Below, in pieces: positions 34,167 through 46,065 of a DNA stretch of 64,000 nucleotides. The translations under genes and the position numbers were made by a program. The stretch comes from Camellia lanceoleosa. Taxonomy: Eukaryota > Streptophyta > Magnoliopsida > Ericales > Theaceae. The stretch spans positions 135,498,200 to 135,562,199 of the forward strand of contig CM045770.1 of NCBI GenBank assembly GCA_025200525.1. Direction: 5' to 3'. How positions within the stretch are numbered: the stretch's first letter is position 1; each line of letters opens with the position of its first letter. Under the pieces are notes generated by a model. That model saw only the letters and a list, made by a program, of their open reading frames with translations, searched no databases and was not told the origin of the DNA.

Positions 34167-34330
34167 TTACAGCGGTGGGAGTTCATCAATTTCATGCTTA
34201 ACAACATTTGATAACCAATCAACCACATCATACAATTGAATAGCAATTGGGGCCGAAAGCCTTTCCCGTCTGTCTCTCAATCCTTTCATAGTGCCAACTT
34301 TGTCGATTGCACCCAGATTTGTAAATGCGA
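34167..34330 (-). pseudogene. Decayed TCP transcription-factor domain
   Basis: In minus sense the frame reads [17 protein letters not shown], then IAIQLYDV joined directly to [21 protein letters not shown] proteins are plant DNA-binding regulators with a basic helix-loop-helix-like domain; KGLRDRR-RLS, AIQLYD and VDWL...IDELPPL are hallmarks of the CIN class (TCP5/13/17-like). About a dozen residues that normally lie between YDV and VDWL (the loop) are absent, and a stop follows PPL. The basic N-terminal part is eroded. It is a relic, either a host gene fragment or a copy carried by a transposon. It ends about 150 bp from the chromovirus insertion site. Confidence 0.7.
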
Positions 34331-34489
34331 GTTTGACGGTGCAATCCATATCATAACATTTGGATTTACACCTAAAATGGTTGAGGCACTTATCATAACA
34401 AGAGATTATTTATATGCAATCAGAAGAAAACAAGATATTGATGAGAAATTAAGGATCGAGCCGATTTGGATGCTATCACAATAGGCAAC
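34331..34489. other. Flank between the TCP relic and the chromovirus
   Basis: A plus-strand frame (34236-34484) reads LYAIRRKQDIDEKLRIEP but matches no family I recognise, and it runs antisense through the TCP relic. The last bases, GCAAC (34485-34489), recur at 46061-46065 as the chromovirus target duplication. Confidence 0.45.
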
Positions 34490-34490
34490 T

Positions 34491-36414
34491 TGTAAGGCCT
34501 CAAAATAAATAACAACCACCCACATCATGATATTTAATGGAAAAGCAGAAATTTACATAATATTAACTTTTCATTGATTCTCTTTTATCGTAAAAAAGAT
34601 GACATATGCATGTATATATTCTTAAATTCTAAAATTTGAATTTATAGCATATGACATGTAATAATCACATGAAGCAAAAGAGAGTACAAATAAGTTAATT
34701 CCTTAATGACTACATCTTTCCAAATCGATACTTGGGAACAATAAAATGAGTTAAACTCCATACACATAAAGCCCAAGACTTATACAACAAGTATTTATAC
34801 AAAAGAACAAAAAGAAACTCTCGGCTCCAAAGTCCTCCGAGCTATTTCCTTGGTAGAGGCATATTATTAGCACATGAAATTTATTTTCCACATAGGGTAA
34901 GCTAAAACCCAGTAGAGATACTTGAACACAATGTATGAAACTTAACAAAGTCATATGATGAATGCATATGCATGCCATTTACCAAAACATTATGCTATCT
35001 CTTTCAAAACAATGCAATGCTTTAGTGATATATCAATTCATAAAACAATACTTTTTAAATAAGAAAACAAGGTGAGGATACAAAACACTGGAATCTTTAG
35101 GTATGTGTCTGCCAGTAGGCTATACAGGCACTACCAAAGTCATTTTACTGGTACTAACCAGAAGGATCGGCACCTAATTATGCGGTTTCTAGACTTTTAC
35201 CAAGGACACACAGGCCAACATAATAAAATCACAACTACACCCCCTAGCTAGATTCACTATGGTATTCACCATTTTTTTCTTAAAAATAATACATTTTCAA
35301 TGTAAGGATCTAAAACAGATGTTCAATGAAAAATGTATGAGTAAATGATTTTCATTTAACCTATTCCTTGTGTAATTTCTACAATAATCAAAGCTATCCT
35401 CCATTGATAGTCCAAAATATATATCTCTATACAATAGATAAATTTCTAAAAACAATTCTAATTTCATAATCTCAAAATGAGAGTGATAATATACATCCAA
35501 CTTCACTCTCATCATCAATAGATACATTTATTTTATCTTTTCAAAACTAGCATCTTTCCCTTTTACACATAGGTCAAACGTTAATAATTTCCAATAAAAC
35601 ATCTTTTACTTTCAAAAACCTATTTTTAGGAGAAATTCTCAATATTTCAACACAACTCAACAATATACTCATTTCCACAACCTTTCTTAAGAACCCATTT
35701 GAAAACCTCTCTTTTATATTTCAAAAACCAAACCCTTAACTTTTAAATCACAATACTTTACAAGAAGCACATAACGAAACTAAGAATCATACAAAAAGGT
35801 TAAAGAAGTCCCTACCTCAAGAGTAGAAGAAGAAGAAAGCAAGACCCAACTCTAGACAAAGTAAAAAATGGAAGTTTCACCGATTAAAATGTTCACCTTT
35901 ACGAGCTCTTCACTTTACTCCAAAGTACTAGGGCGGCAAGATTAACAGTTTTGGGTGTATTTGAGTATTTAGGTAAGAACTAGAGAGAGAAAGAGTGAAG
36001 AAATTAGGTTTTGGGGTGTTTTAGAGAGAGAGAAAATATACAAAGTGACAGAAAAGACTTTTTCCCAATCTGATATACACACAGACCGCTCGAGTGACCA
36101 AACCATCGCTCGAACATTAGACACAAGAAAGTGACGCTACTCGAGCTACTAAAACATGGCTTGAGCGCACAATGACCCCTTTTTAGAAGTTTTACAGACC
36201 GTAGAATATCGCTCGAGTGAACATGAAGAAAAACATACATGAACTCCTTTGAAAAATGAACTAATAACATGTTTATAACACAACCAACAACTCCAAACAA
36301 CCAAACTCAACAACAACAAGACAAGAAGAAGTATAGACATCGATAAAGAGTATCAGATCACGGATCCAAGACCATGAAATGGTTGGGTCTAACCCAAGCC
36401 GTTATAATATTTCA
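34491..36414 (-). repeat. 3' LTR of the chromovirus
   Basis: Plus-strand sequence runs TGTAAGGCCTCAAAATAAA to ATAATATTTCA. It aligns with 44055-46060 along its length except for a micro-inversion (35499-35602 here) and a missing block near 36200 that the other LTR retains between palindrome-like repeats. Confidence 0.92.
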
Positions 36415-36436
36415 CCCTTAAGAAATTTCGTCCTCG
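36415..36436 (-). promoter_or_regulatory. Polypurine tract of the chromovirus
   Basis: In minus sense GGACGAAATTTCTTAAGGG directly precedes the 3' LTR, a form usual in plant Ty3 elements; it primes plus-strand DNA synthesis. Confidence 0.8.
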
Positions 36437-36614
36437 AAATTTAAATCAAAATAATAATCACCGCAATCTAATCCCAATGACGGTCTATACTAGTAGCAAT
36501 GACAAAACAATGTCATCCAACACAAAGTATTACAATTCGAATCTCCAAAACACTTATAATGTTTACATATTACAACATAATGAAATTTTAATACAAAACT
36601 CAAATACCAACAAA

Positions 36615-37700
36615 CAGATCTGGATACTTTTCATGGACTTCAACCTCATGCTCCCAAGTCACCTTCTCGACTCCATGGTGTCACTATAACACCTTAACCA
36701 ATGGGATACTCTTGCCCCTCAAGACTTGATCTTGAGTATCTAACACCTGAACTGAGCTCTCTTCATATGAGGCATCCTCATTTACTTCTAACTCGGTCCA
36801 AGCCAATATGTGTGAAGGATCAGGCTCGTATTTCCAGAGCATACAGATATAAAACTCATCATTAATCCCGAAAGTTGGGGTGGCAAGGCCAAACGGTAAG
36901 CTACGTCCCTAATCTGCTTTAGAATTTCAAAGGGCCCAATGAACCTAGGAGACAACTTCCCACTCTTCCCAAATCTCATCAAACCTCTCCTCGATGAGAT
37001 CTTAAGAAACACATAATTCCCCACCTCAAAAGACAAGGGCCTCCTCATTCGGTCGGCATAGCTCTTCTAACAACTCTGAGCCAAAACTAACCTCTTATGG
37101 ATAAGTGCAACCTTCTATGTCGTTTCTTGGACTAATTCAAGACCTAACATTGGTGCGTCACCTACCTCGACCTAACACACAGAAGATTTACACGGTTGGC
37201 CATACAGAGCCTCAAAAGGTTCCATACTGATACTTGTCTAAAAACTATTATTATAGGCAAATTCTACCAAAGGAAAATGCCTCTCACACGACCCCTTAAA
37301 ATCGAGAATATAAGCCCGAAGATTGTCCTCGAAAATCTGAATAGTGCGCTCGGATTGTCCGTTAGTCTGAGGATGATAAGTAGTACTAAAAGTCAACTTA
37401 GTGCCTAAGGCACCCTGTAGGCTATGCCACAATCGAGCCATAAAACACAAATCCCTATCTGAGGTGATAGTCATCGGGACTCTCTAAAGTCGCACTATAT
37501 CTCTAACATACAGATCTGCAAAGTAGTCTATCGAGTCACTTGTGCACACAGGTGTAAAGTGTGTAGATTTGGTTAATCGGTCGACTACTACCTATATGTC
37601 ATCATTATCCCGTTGAGTTCTCAGAAGACCCACAACAAAATCTATCGTAAAATGCTCCCACTTTCACTTGGCTATAGGTAAGAGTTGTAACAAACCCTCT
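36615..37700 (-). pseudogene. Integrase C-terminal part and chromodomain of the chromovirus
   Basis: Integrase inserts the cDNA; the chromodomain guides it to chromatin. Minus-strand landmarks: TITSDRDLCFMARLW and FSTTYHPQTNGQSERT (37474-37238, catalytic core second half), then the GPF/GPY region FGKSGKLSPRFIGPFEIL and VAYRLALPP (about 36960-36880), and at 36790-36615 a chromodomain-like end (VLRGKSIPLVKVL, then VTWEHEVEVHEKYP) of the type found in Tekay-like elements. Stops and frameshifts separate the blocks, including one inside the chromodomain. Confidence 0.85.
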
Positions 37701-37999
37701 GGTCATTAATGCTTGGCCTTCACTGGTTCACAAGTAAGCCACCTCGAAACGAATAAGGCTACATCTCTCTTCATCCCCTTCTACCAAAACTGACGACTAA
37801 GGTCATGATACATTTTCGTGCCTCGTGAGTGTACAGCAAGGCGTGAATGGTGGAACTCTTGGAGTACATCATCTCTATATGATTCTGGCACAAAAAGGTG
37901 GTCTAGATATGTCACACTCTAGTCTGAATAGACATTCAAGTCCTTCTCTACCTTTCCACTAAATATCTTCCCTCAGATAGCTTCTACTTCTTGATCACT

Positions 38000-38858
38000 C
38001 TATTGTGCCTCTATAACCCGATTAATCAAGGTAGGTTGTGCAATTGTGGCAAACAAAGTGGCTAACTCAATAGACTCGCCAAGGTGCAAGCCAAACTCGC
38101 TGATAGAGCCTAATATCTCCCACTCCCGAATGGCAATACTTGTTATTCTGGTCACGGATTTTCTACTCAAAGTGTCAGCCACTACATTGGCTTTTCTCGG
38201 ATGATAATGTAACTCAAAATCATAATCCTCCATAGACTCCATCCATTTCCTCTACCTCAAATTCAAGTCCTTCTATGAGAGTAGATATTTCAGACTCTTG
38301 TGATCGGAAAACACCTCAAATCTCTCCCTGTTTAGGTAATGCCTCCAGATTTTTAAGGCAAAAATCATTGTCGTTAGCTCTAAGTCATGCGTAGGATAAT
38401 TTCTCTCATGTGTTTTCAATTGCCGTGAACCATAGGCTACCACTTTCCCTTTATGTATCAATACATAACATAAACCTTCCTAAGACGTGTCACAATAAAC
38501 TAAATAACTTAAATCCCTCTCTGGAATAATCAAAACTGGAGCAATGGTGAGTCTAACCTTAAGATCTTGGAATGACTTTTTGCAAGCCTCACTCAATCTA
38601 GTCAATGGTGAGGCCAATCTAGATAAATCTTTCACAAAACATTGGTAGTACCTGGCTAAGCCTAAAAAACTCTAGATTTCAAAGGCGTTTTTAGGTTGTT
38701 TCCAATCTTACACTACGTCTATCTTAGATGAATCTACTCTCACCCCTTCCTCATACACAACATGGCCTAGGAACTTAATTTCGTTGAGCCAAAACTCACA
38801 CTTCCCAAACCTAATATGCAAATGGTGTGCTCTAAGCAGTTTAAGTACAACCCGTAAC
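38000..38858 (-). pseudogene. RT C-terminal part and RNase H of the chromovirus
   Basis: Just below the solo LTR the minus strand resumes the RT thumb (CEFWLNEIKFLGHVV near 38780). RNase H follows ([20 protein letters not shown] near 38440-38380, [15 protein letters not shown] to 38273, and YHPRKANVVADTLSRKS near 38200). These match the Ty3 RNase H of Tekay-type elements. Several stops interrupt the stretch. Confidence 0.85.
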
Positions 38859-41387
38859 TGTCATGACCCAAACCCGCCCATATAGGTTTAGCACCGTAAC
38901 CGGCCAGTAATTCATGATTACCAAAGGCTTGCTTAACAAAAATGACAATAACACAATAATGGGGTTGGCGAAAGCCAAACAATAATAAAAAATGACGTCC
39001 AATGAGCTGTAAGGAGTTAAATGAACAGAATAAGTTTTACATATTTGTGATTATAGAAAAACTTAAGTCCATAACATACATTTGTACAAAACAAAACACA
39101 ATCTAAGAAATTAAATCCCATTGTCAAAAAGTGTTAACAAAACTCAATAAACATTCTTATCTCTTAAATACAATGTCAAAAGGGTGAATCTGAATCACCC
39201 AATAAGCCTTGACATGGAAATGTCCAAAACCTCACAATGAGGCATAGTAGTTAGCTTGACAAAAACAGGTTTCGGGTCGATGCCGCTAACTCCGATCTGG
39301 TGCTCGATCACCTACATACATATAACAAACAATGAATTAGAGCCCAGTGAATAACAGCTGTGTAAAAGGGTTATGAATGATGTGCTTACGATAATTGAAA
39401 CAATTAATTCATCAATAGATCAATTTCTCAATCAATGTGTCATAACATATCAATTATATCGATTCATAATAGTCATACGTGGTACATCCAATAGCAGGAA
39501 AATCGATAGGTCTTAAAGACCGAACCATCATTTGATGGCCATCAATGCAATAACAATAGTTCCAAGAATTGGAACTGACAGAGATTTCTGTAATAATAAC
39601 AATAACAATATGCTATGAATGCCACGAGTACAGTTCAGAAAATAGGACAATCATTCATCCGTAAACATTATCATTACAGTAAAACAATATATTTTTATTA
39701 ATCAGAAAATAATTATAATGGAACATAGTTTTACAACTGTGTTACTCATAGTGGGCTCCTCAAAATACATGCTAAAGTTGCATTACGATGCGGCATCCGA
39801 CCTAAACAAATAAATTCAAGCACAACAATTCAATTACATTCATATCTTTAGCCAACTCTATTTGATTCGGTTGTTTACTTATTCAATTTTCATTCGTCTT
39901 TACTCATTCGGTTTTAACTTTTTATTCGTTCATTCCAATGCACTCATGAGATGCAAATGCACAAAAAAAAAACACTTTAAAACTATGCAAACGATGGCCT
40001 GGAAGGTAGAAAAATGATGCAAAAACAAAATCCAAGCCTGAACAAAACCCCACGTGCGGGATGTCCAATCCGCACGTGCAGATCACAACATATTTTGTGC
40101 CCTGTCTTTCGAAATTCTGTTTCATGTGTGAATCTCAAAGTTTGCAATTTCAACCTCATTTTCTTGCAATTCACTCCCGAAAACTCATATAAACATGCTA
40201 GAATTCGGGCCTTCAACATCAAATAGGAATCAATCTTGAAATCAACTCCCAAATCTTCCAATTTGAAGAAAGATTAAAACTTCAATGAAATTATAAAACA
40301 TAAATCATGTGTTGTGAAGCTTCAATTGTAAAACCCATGAAGAAATCTTTTGGCAACTTTAGAAATTCATGAGACTCATGCAATAAATTATGTATAAAAC
40401 AATAATATCATGTATATAAACAACATCAAGCCGTACATGTTGAGTTTTGAGAATTAAATCATCTAATTTCTCTTCTTTTTTTTTTTAAATTTATGATTAT
40501 ATACTCTCAACTTCAATTTCTCTCCATGAATTCTTAATTACTCATGAATTTCCCTTTCAATTTTGAAAACCATGCAAGAAAATAAATGTATGATCATGAA
40601 ATTCAAGAAAACATGCTATGCATGGTGAATTTGAGAGTTAATTTCCTTCAATTCTTGCCATGTGTGCTTATGTATGCTTTCTAGGGTCAAATACAACACA
40701 ACACATCCTCATTCAACTTCAATTCCATGCGATCATGGTTGTATCAACCCTATTTCAAGAAATTAGAAGAAGATTCTTACCTTAGATGGCTAATTTGGAG
40801 AAGTTTTGCTTGATTTTCCTTCAAATTTTTTTTTTTGATTCGTCTTCTCCTTCTATTCCTTTTTTTCTTTCTCGAGCACTCTCTTTTCCTCTCCAGATTT
40901 TCTTTTCTTTCATTCTTTTTCTTCTTGTTGAGTCCAAGGGGCTCATATTCATATATATATATATATATAATATTTAATTAAATAAAATTAATTCGTTATG
41001 AATCAGATTTTTATGAAACTTCATATGAAGTCATAAAAATCATGCTGATTATAATTATGTATTCTATTTTCATTTCTGAAGCCTCTAAGGCCTTTAATTT
41101 ACAGTGTAAAGTTACAAACACACCTTAATGAATTAGACGAAACAAATTTTCAATTAACCTTCCCAATTGGGTGTGAAAATGTCAATTAGCCTATTCATAT
41201 TCCCAATTTCAATTTCTGAACCCACCAAGGCTATTAATTTCAGTTTTAAAGTTATACCCTAACAGATAATTCTCCAATTTGGACAGATATGCACAAATTG
41301 AACTAGGAACTTTGCATAATTAATCATTAACACATAATTAATTTAAAAAAAATAGATAAATGGAATACACATTTTGCAGTGGTTACA
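38859..41387 (-). mobile_element. Solo LTR 3, 2529 bp, inserted in chromovirus RT
   Basis: Plus-strand sequence begins TGTCATGACCCAAACCCGCCC and ends GTGGTTACA; it is the reverse orientation of solo LTRs 1 and 2 and shares their terminal block. Flanks are GTAAC (38854-38858) and GTAAG (41388-41392), a target duplication with one mismatch. If one flank is removed, the RT frame on the minus strand runs straight through the junction. Instead of CGCTCGAGCG it has two GCACGTGC palindromes near 40050-40080. Confidence 0.9.
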
Positions 41388-42010
41388 GTAAGTGTTCATC
41401 GTGTTCCTCCTCAGATGGTGAGTAGACTAAGATGTCGTCGTCAAAGACAACCACAAATTAATCTAAGAACTCACGAAAAACTTGATTTATTAAGTCCATA
41501 AACAAAATCGGCACATTGGTTAGCTCAAAATGCATCAATAAGGACTCATAATGGCCATACCGCGTGCAAAATGCCATTTTTTAAATATTATTATCTTTCA
41601 GCCTTAACTGGTGATATCCCGATCTCAAATCAATCCTCGAAAAACAATATGACCTCTTTAGCTGGTCAAACAGATCATCTATTCACAATAATGGATACTT
41701 GTTCTTAACAGTTACCTGGTTTAACTTTTAGTAATTGATGCATAGTGGTAATGTGTCATCTTTCTATTTTGCAAAGAGAGTCAGTGCTCCTCAAGGTGAG
41801 GTACTAGGGTGGATGAAGCCCTTACTTAACAAATCTAGAAGTTGCACTTTCAACTCACACAACTCGGCTGGCGTAAACCTATATAGTGCCATGAAAATCA
41901 AAGTTGTGCTTGGCGCTAAGTCGATAGAGAACTCAATCTCTCTATGGGGTGGTAAATCTGTGAGATCCTTTGGAAAGACATCAGGATATTCTCAAACTAA
42001 TCTTGGCAAA
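41388..42010 (-). pseudogene. RT N-terminal and palm part of the chromovirus
   Basis: Minus-strand landmarks: [20 protein letters not shown] near 41960, [10 protein letters not shown] near 41820, [17 protein letters not shown] near 41620, and the catalytic box VVVFDDDILVYS near 41450, where FIDD is usual. At least six stops are present. The reading frame ends at the solo LTR and resumes at 38858. Confidence 0.85.
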
Positions 42011-42114
42011 TCACCCTAAACTGTACTACCCTCATCAGCTACTGAGATGGCAAAAAGAAAACTCAACTCTCCTTGACCCTTAAGGTCATACAATGAAGGA
42101 AGAAGACTATCGCC

Positions 42115-42552
42115 TCAGTCACACATAAAGTAGAAGCACTCTCTTGATGGTGTATATACCGACACCCTCCTACGATGGAAATCTATCAAAGCTTGGCAAT
42201 AAGTCAACCAATCTATATTTAGAATTACATTAAAAGCATGCATATCAAGAACGACAAAGTCAAAAGAGAGTCGACGATCTACGACATCAATCTCATAGGA
42301 GTGGCATACTCGAACTAATGCCACTCTACTCTGAATAGGTGTCTCAACAAACAGAGGAGACTCCAATTGATCAAACTCCAACCCCAAAGTAGATGCAAAA
42401 TAAGATGATATGATGGAATGAGATGTACCAATATCAATTAACACATTAACAATAGAGTTGAACAATAAGAAATTATCTTTCACAACAAAAGGTGCTAGCA
42501 ACTGATCTGGCATAGTGACAACATACACATGCCATAAAGGCCTCTGATCCAC
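42115..42552 (-). pseudogene. Protease of the chromovirus
   Basis: The open frame of 145 codons contains the active-site region NVLIDIGTSHSIISSYFA, where the usual D-T/S-G-A is D-I-G-T, followed by FDFVVLDMHAFNVILNIDWL, the conserved C-terminal flap and hydrophobic segment of Ty3 proteases. It lies between the zinc knuckles and RT, as expected. The altered active-site residues make activity doubtful. Confidence 0.85.
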
Positions 42553-42649
42553 CTGCTCACCTTTCGGAGCATAGGCCTGATATAGGGATTAAGCTGAAGT
42601 CGCTCTCTGATTGGCCTTTGAGGTTTGTGTTGACTATACTGGCTGATGG

Positions 42650-43640
42650 TTTTGTGTCTGCCTTAAACCAGACACACCAGATGTGCTACCAGACTAAGAG
42701 CAAAACCTTCTTAAGTGCCCCGATTGCCCACACTGATAATAGATAAGCAGTTGTCCTATTCCTTGGCTCTAACTTTGAGAATAAGTCAAGGATGGTGTAG
42801 ACTGTTGCCCTTCTCCTCTCTACGGAAAACTGATGACTTGTGGCCCTAACTGACCACACTTGAAACAGGTAAACCTACACTGGTTACCTCTCCCCGAACC
42901 TGAACTCGGCATGGGAAAGGTGGATCTAGACTGCGTAGCTTAGGATTGCTGTAGAGTGGAACCCCTTTGCTGTTTGTTGTCTTTCGCATCACCCTGAACA
43001 TCCTGACTCCTTTTCCTAGAGCCCCTCATCCGCTCTTCCTCTACTTAGATTACAGTCACTAAGTGGCCATTGACTCCACGAGATGGCCGAAATCCCTAAT
43101 CATAGACCCGACCACCTTAAAAAGAAGCTCAGACTTTAACTTTTTCTTGAACTCGATGCAATGACATTCCTCCATCACCACAAGTTCCGATGCAACCCTT
43201 GAAAGACTGGTAAAAGCCGTCTCAAACTTGGCCACTGGTGTATTTAATTGTTTGAGCTTCACAAAATTGTTCCTTCAACTTTTCCCTAACTGTGGGTGGC
43301 AAAAACTTGTCTTGAAAGGTGTTAATAAAATCATCCCAAGTTACCACAATACGTTTCGCATACTTTCACCGCTAACCTGCATCACCTTTAAGTTGAAAAG
43401 ATGCCAAGGTCACCATCAAACCATTAGCAAGCATTTCGAATGTTTTCACCATCTGCTCAAGCCGCTTGTCGATCTTTAGTGGCTTTTTTGGATCCCTGAC
43501 AAACTCATCCGAATTCGACCGAAAGAACTCCTTTTTCAAAAAGGATGACCTTGTCTCTGTAATATGGACTTAGACTTGATTCTCAGCCCTGAGAATATCT
43601 CCTGCCACCTAGGCCTGCTATGTCTACCAGTACCACGTCT
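42650..43640 (-). pseudogene. Gag of the chromovirus with degenerate zinc knuckles
   Basis: Minus strand: DPKKPLKIDKRLEQMVKTFE near 43490, TWDDFINTFQDKF near 43340, then VAKFETAFTSLSRVASEL and FKKKLKSELLFKVVGS (43262-43059), typical of Ty3 retrotransposon Gag. Two knuckle-like motifs follow: CFKCGQLGPQV near 42860 and YYQCGQSGHLRRFC near 42730, each missing a metal ligand. Frameshifts near 43260 and stops near 43370 break it. The leader lies at about 43640-44040. Confidence 0.82.
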
Positions 43641-44039
43641 GCGTCCTGCTATTCTAATAAAGGTAACACAATAATTTAGCACATGTATAAATGTGCCGAA
43701 ACTAATTCACTCACGTCCTAATACAGTAGACAAAAAATAATTCATTCAACATAAGCACTGAGTCACATAGTCACAAACGAATTTCTTTTGTAGATAATAA
43801 TCGTTTCGTGACATTACTAGAGTTCTAATTAGAATTAGCAGTGATGAAGTGCTTTTCTAACAGGACTTCTAGAAACTCGTAGACATAATCCATATCTTAG
43901 AAACAAAATCTCATACTCATTTAATCACATAAACACGTTATTACATAGCATACTAGGCCTACTTCTAATATTTTCTAGCAAGAGAAACCCATTGTGGTAA
44001 AAATCATGTCACACCATCCCAAAGTATTCAAACTCGGTA

Positions 44040-44052
44040 GCTCTAATACCAA
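44040..44052 (-). promoter_or_regulatory. Primer binding site of the chromovirus
   Basis: In minus sense TGGTATTAGAGCT, two bases after the 5' LTR; it differs by one or two bases from the usual complement of the initiator-Met tRNA 3' end. Confidence 0.8.
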
Positions 44053-44054
44053 GT

Positions 44055-45541
44055 TGTAATGTCCCAAAATAAATAACAACAACCCACATCATGATATTCA
44101 ATGGAAAAGTAGAAACTTACATAATATTAACCTTTCATTGATTCTCTTTTACCGTAAAAAAGATGACATATACATGTATACATTCATAAATCCTAGATCA
44201 TGAATCTATAGCATATGACATATAATAATCACATGAAGCAAAAGAAAGTACAAATAAGTTAATGTCTTAATGGCTACATCTTTCCAAGTCGATAATCAGG
44301 AATAATAAAATGAGTTAAACTCCGGACATATAAAACCCAAGGCTTGTACAACAAGTATTTTCACAAAAAAAACAAAAAGAAACTCTAAGCTCCAAGATCT
44401 TCCCAAGCTACTTTGTTGGTGGAGGCATATCATCAGTACCTGAAAGTTGTTTTCCACATACGGTGAGCTAAAACCCAGTAGAAATACTTGAACACAATAT
44501 ATGAAGCTTAACAAAGTCATATGATGGATGCATATGCATGCTATTTACCAAAACATTATACTATGTCTTTTAAAACAATGCAATGCTTTAGTGATGTATC
44601 AATTCATAAAACAATACCTTTTAAATTAGAAAACAAGACACTGGATACAAAACAATGGGAATCTCTAGGTACGTGTCTGTCAGTAGGCTACACAAGTATT
44701 ACCAAAACCATTTTACTAGTATTAACCAGAGGGATCGGCACTTAATTGTGTGGGTTTCTAGACTTTCACCAAGGACACACAGGCCAACATAATAAAACCA
44801 CAACAACACCCCTAACCAATTTCACCACGATATTCACCAACTTTTCTTAAAACAATACGTTTTCAATGTAAGGATCTGAAACAGGTGTTCAATGCAAAAT
44901 GTATGAGTAAATGGTTTTCATTTAACCTATTTCTCATGTAATTTCTACAACAATCAAAGTCATCCTCCATCGATAGTCAAAACAGATATCTCCATAAAAA
45001 CAGATAAATTTCCAACAGTAATTATAATTTCATAATCTCAAAATAGGAGTGATAATACATATTTTATTGGAAATTATTAGTGTTTGACCTATGAAAAAAA
45101 GGAAAAGATGTTGGGTTTTGAAAAGATAAAAAAAATTTATTTGTTGATGATAAGAGTGGTTCAAAAACCCATTTTTGGGAGAAATTCCCAATATTTCAGC
45201 ACAGCTCAACAATATACTCATTCTCACAACCTTTCTCAAGAACCCATTTAAAAACCCCTCTTTTACATTTCAAAAACCAAACCCTAAATCAAACCCTCAA
45301 CTCCCAAATCACAATACTTTAAAATGAGCACATAACGAAGCTAAGAATCATACAAGAAGGTTGAAGAAGTCCATACCTCAAGAGTACGAGCAGAAGAAAA
45401 CAAGACCTAACTCTAGACGGAGTCAAAAACGAAAGTTTCACCGATTAAAATGTTCACCTCTACGAGCTCTTCACTTTACTCCAAAGTATAAGGGTGGCGA
45501 GATCAATAGTTTTAGGTGTATTTGAGTATTTAGGTAGGAAC

Positions 45542-45584
<43 letters not shown>

Positions 45585-46060
45585 AAAAGTGACAGAAAAG
45601 ACTTTTCCCCGATCTGATATACACACAGATTGCTCAAGCGACCAAACCACTGCTCACATGTCAAACACAAGAAAGTGACACTACTCGAGTAACCAAAACA
45701 CGGCTCGAGCACAGAATGACCCTCTTCCAGAAGTTTTGCAGACTACAAAAAACCGTTTGAGCAAAGAAATGACCGCTTGAGTGAAAATCACCCTACTTGT
45801 AGTAGTTTTGCTAACTTGCAAAAGTTCTGAGAGAACCCAAAGACCGCTCGAGCGAAGAAAAGACCGCACGAGCGAACCTGAAGAAAAACATACATGAACC
45901 CCTTTGAAAAATGAACTACTAACTTGTTCACAACACAACCAACAACTCCAAACAACCAAACTCAACAACAACAAGACAAGAAGGAGTATAAACATCGATA
46001 AAGAGTATCGAATCTCGGATCCAAGAACATGAAAGGGTCGGGTCTAACCCAAGCCATTAT
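44055..46060 (-). repeat. 5' LTR of the chromovirus
   Basis: Plus-strand sequence from TGTAATGTCCC to AAGCCATTAT. Its outer end lacks the ATATTTCA present in the 3' LTR, so a few bases are lost there. It contains a (GA)n tract at 45543-45582, CGCTCGAGCG-like copies near 45630-45870 and the micro-inverted segment 45058-45161. Confidence 0.92.
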
Positions 46061-46065
46061 GCAAC

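Larger units (their letters stand above)
34490..46060 (-). mobile_element. Tekay-like chromovirus (Ty3), complete structure, decayed
   Basis: LTRs at 34491-36414 and 44055-46060 flank gag, protease, RT, RNase H, integrase and chromodomain, all reading minus. GCAAC occurs on both outer sides (34485-34489, 46061-46065) as a 5-bp target duplication. The primer binding site resembles the initiator-Met tRNA complement, and a polypurine tract precedes the 3' LTR. LTRs look roughly 87-90% identical, so the insertion is old. A solo LTR (38859-41387) sits in the RT. Multiple stops occur in every domain. Confidence 0.92.

Noticed and set aside
34236..34484. Plus-strand ORF of 82 codons as a possible host gene
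   Set aside because: It runs antisense through the TCP relic, has no recognised domain, and the chromovirus cuts the sequence right after it.
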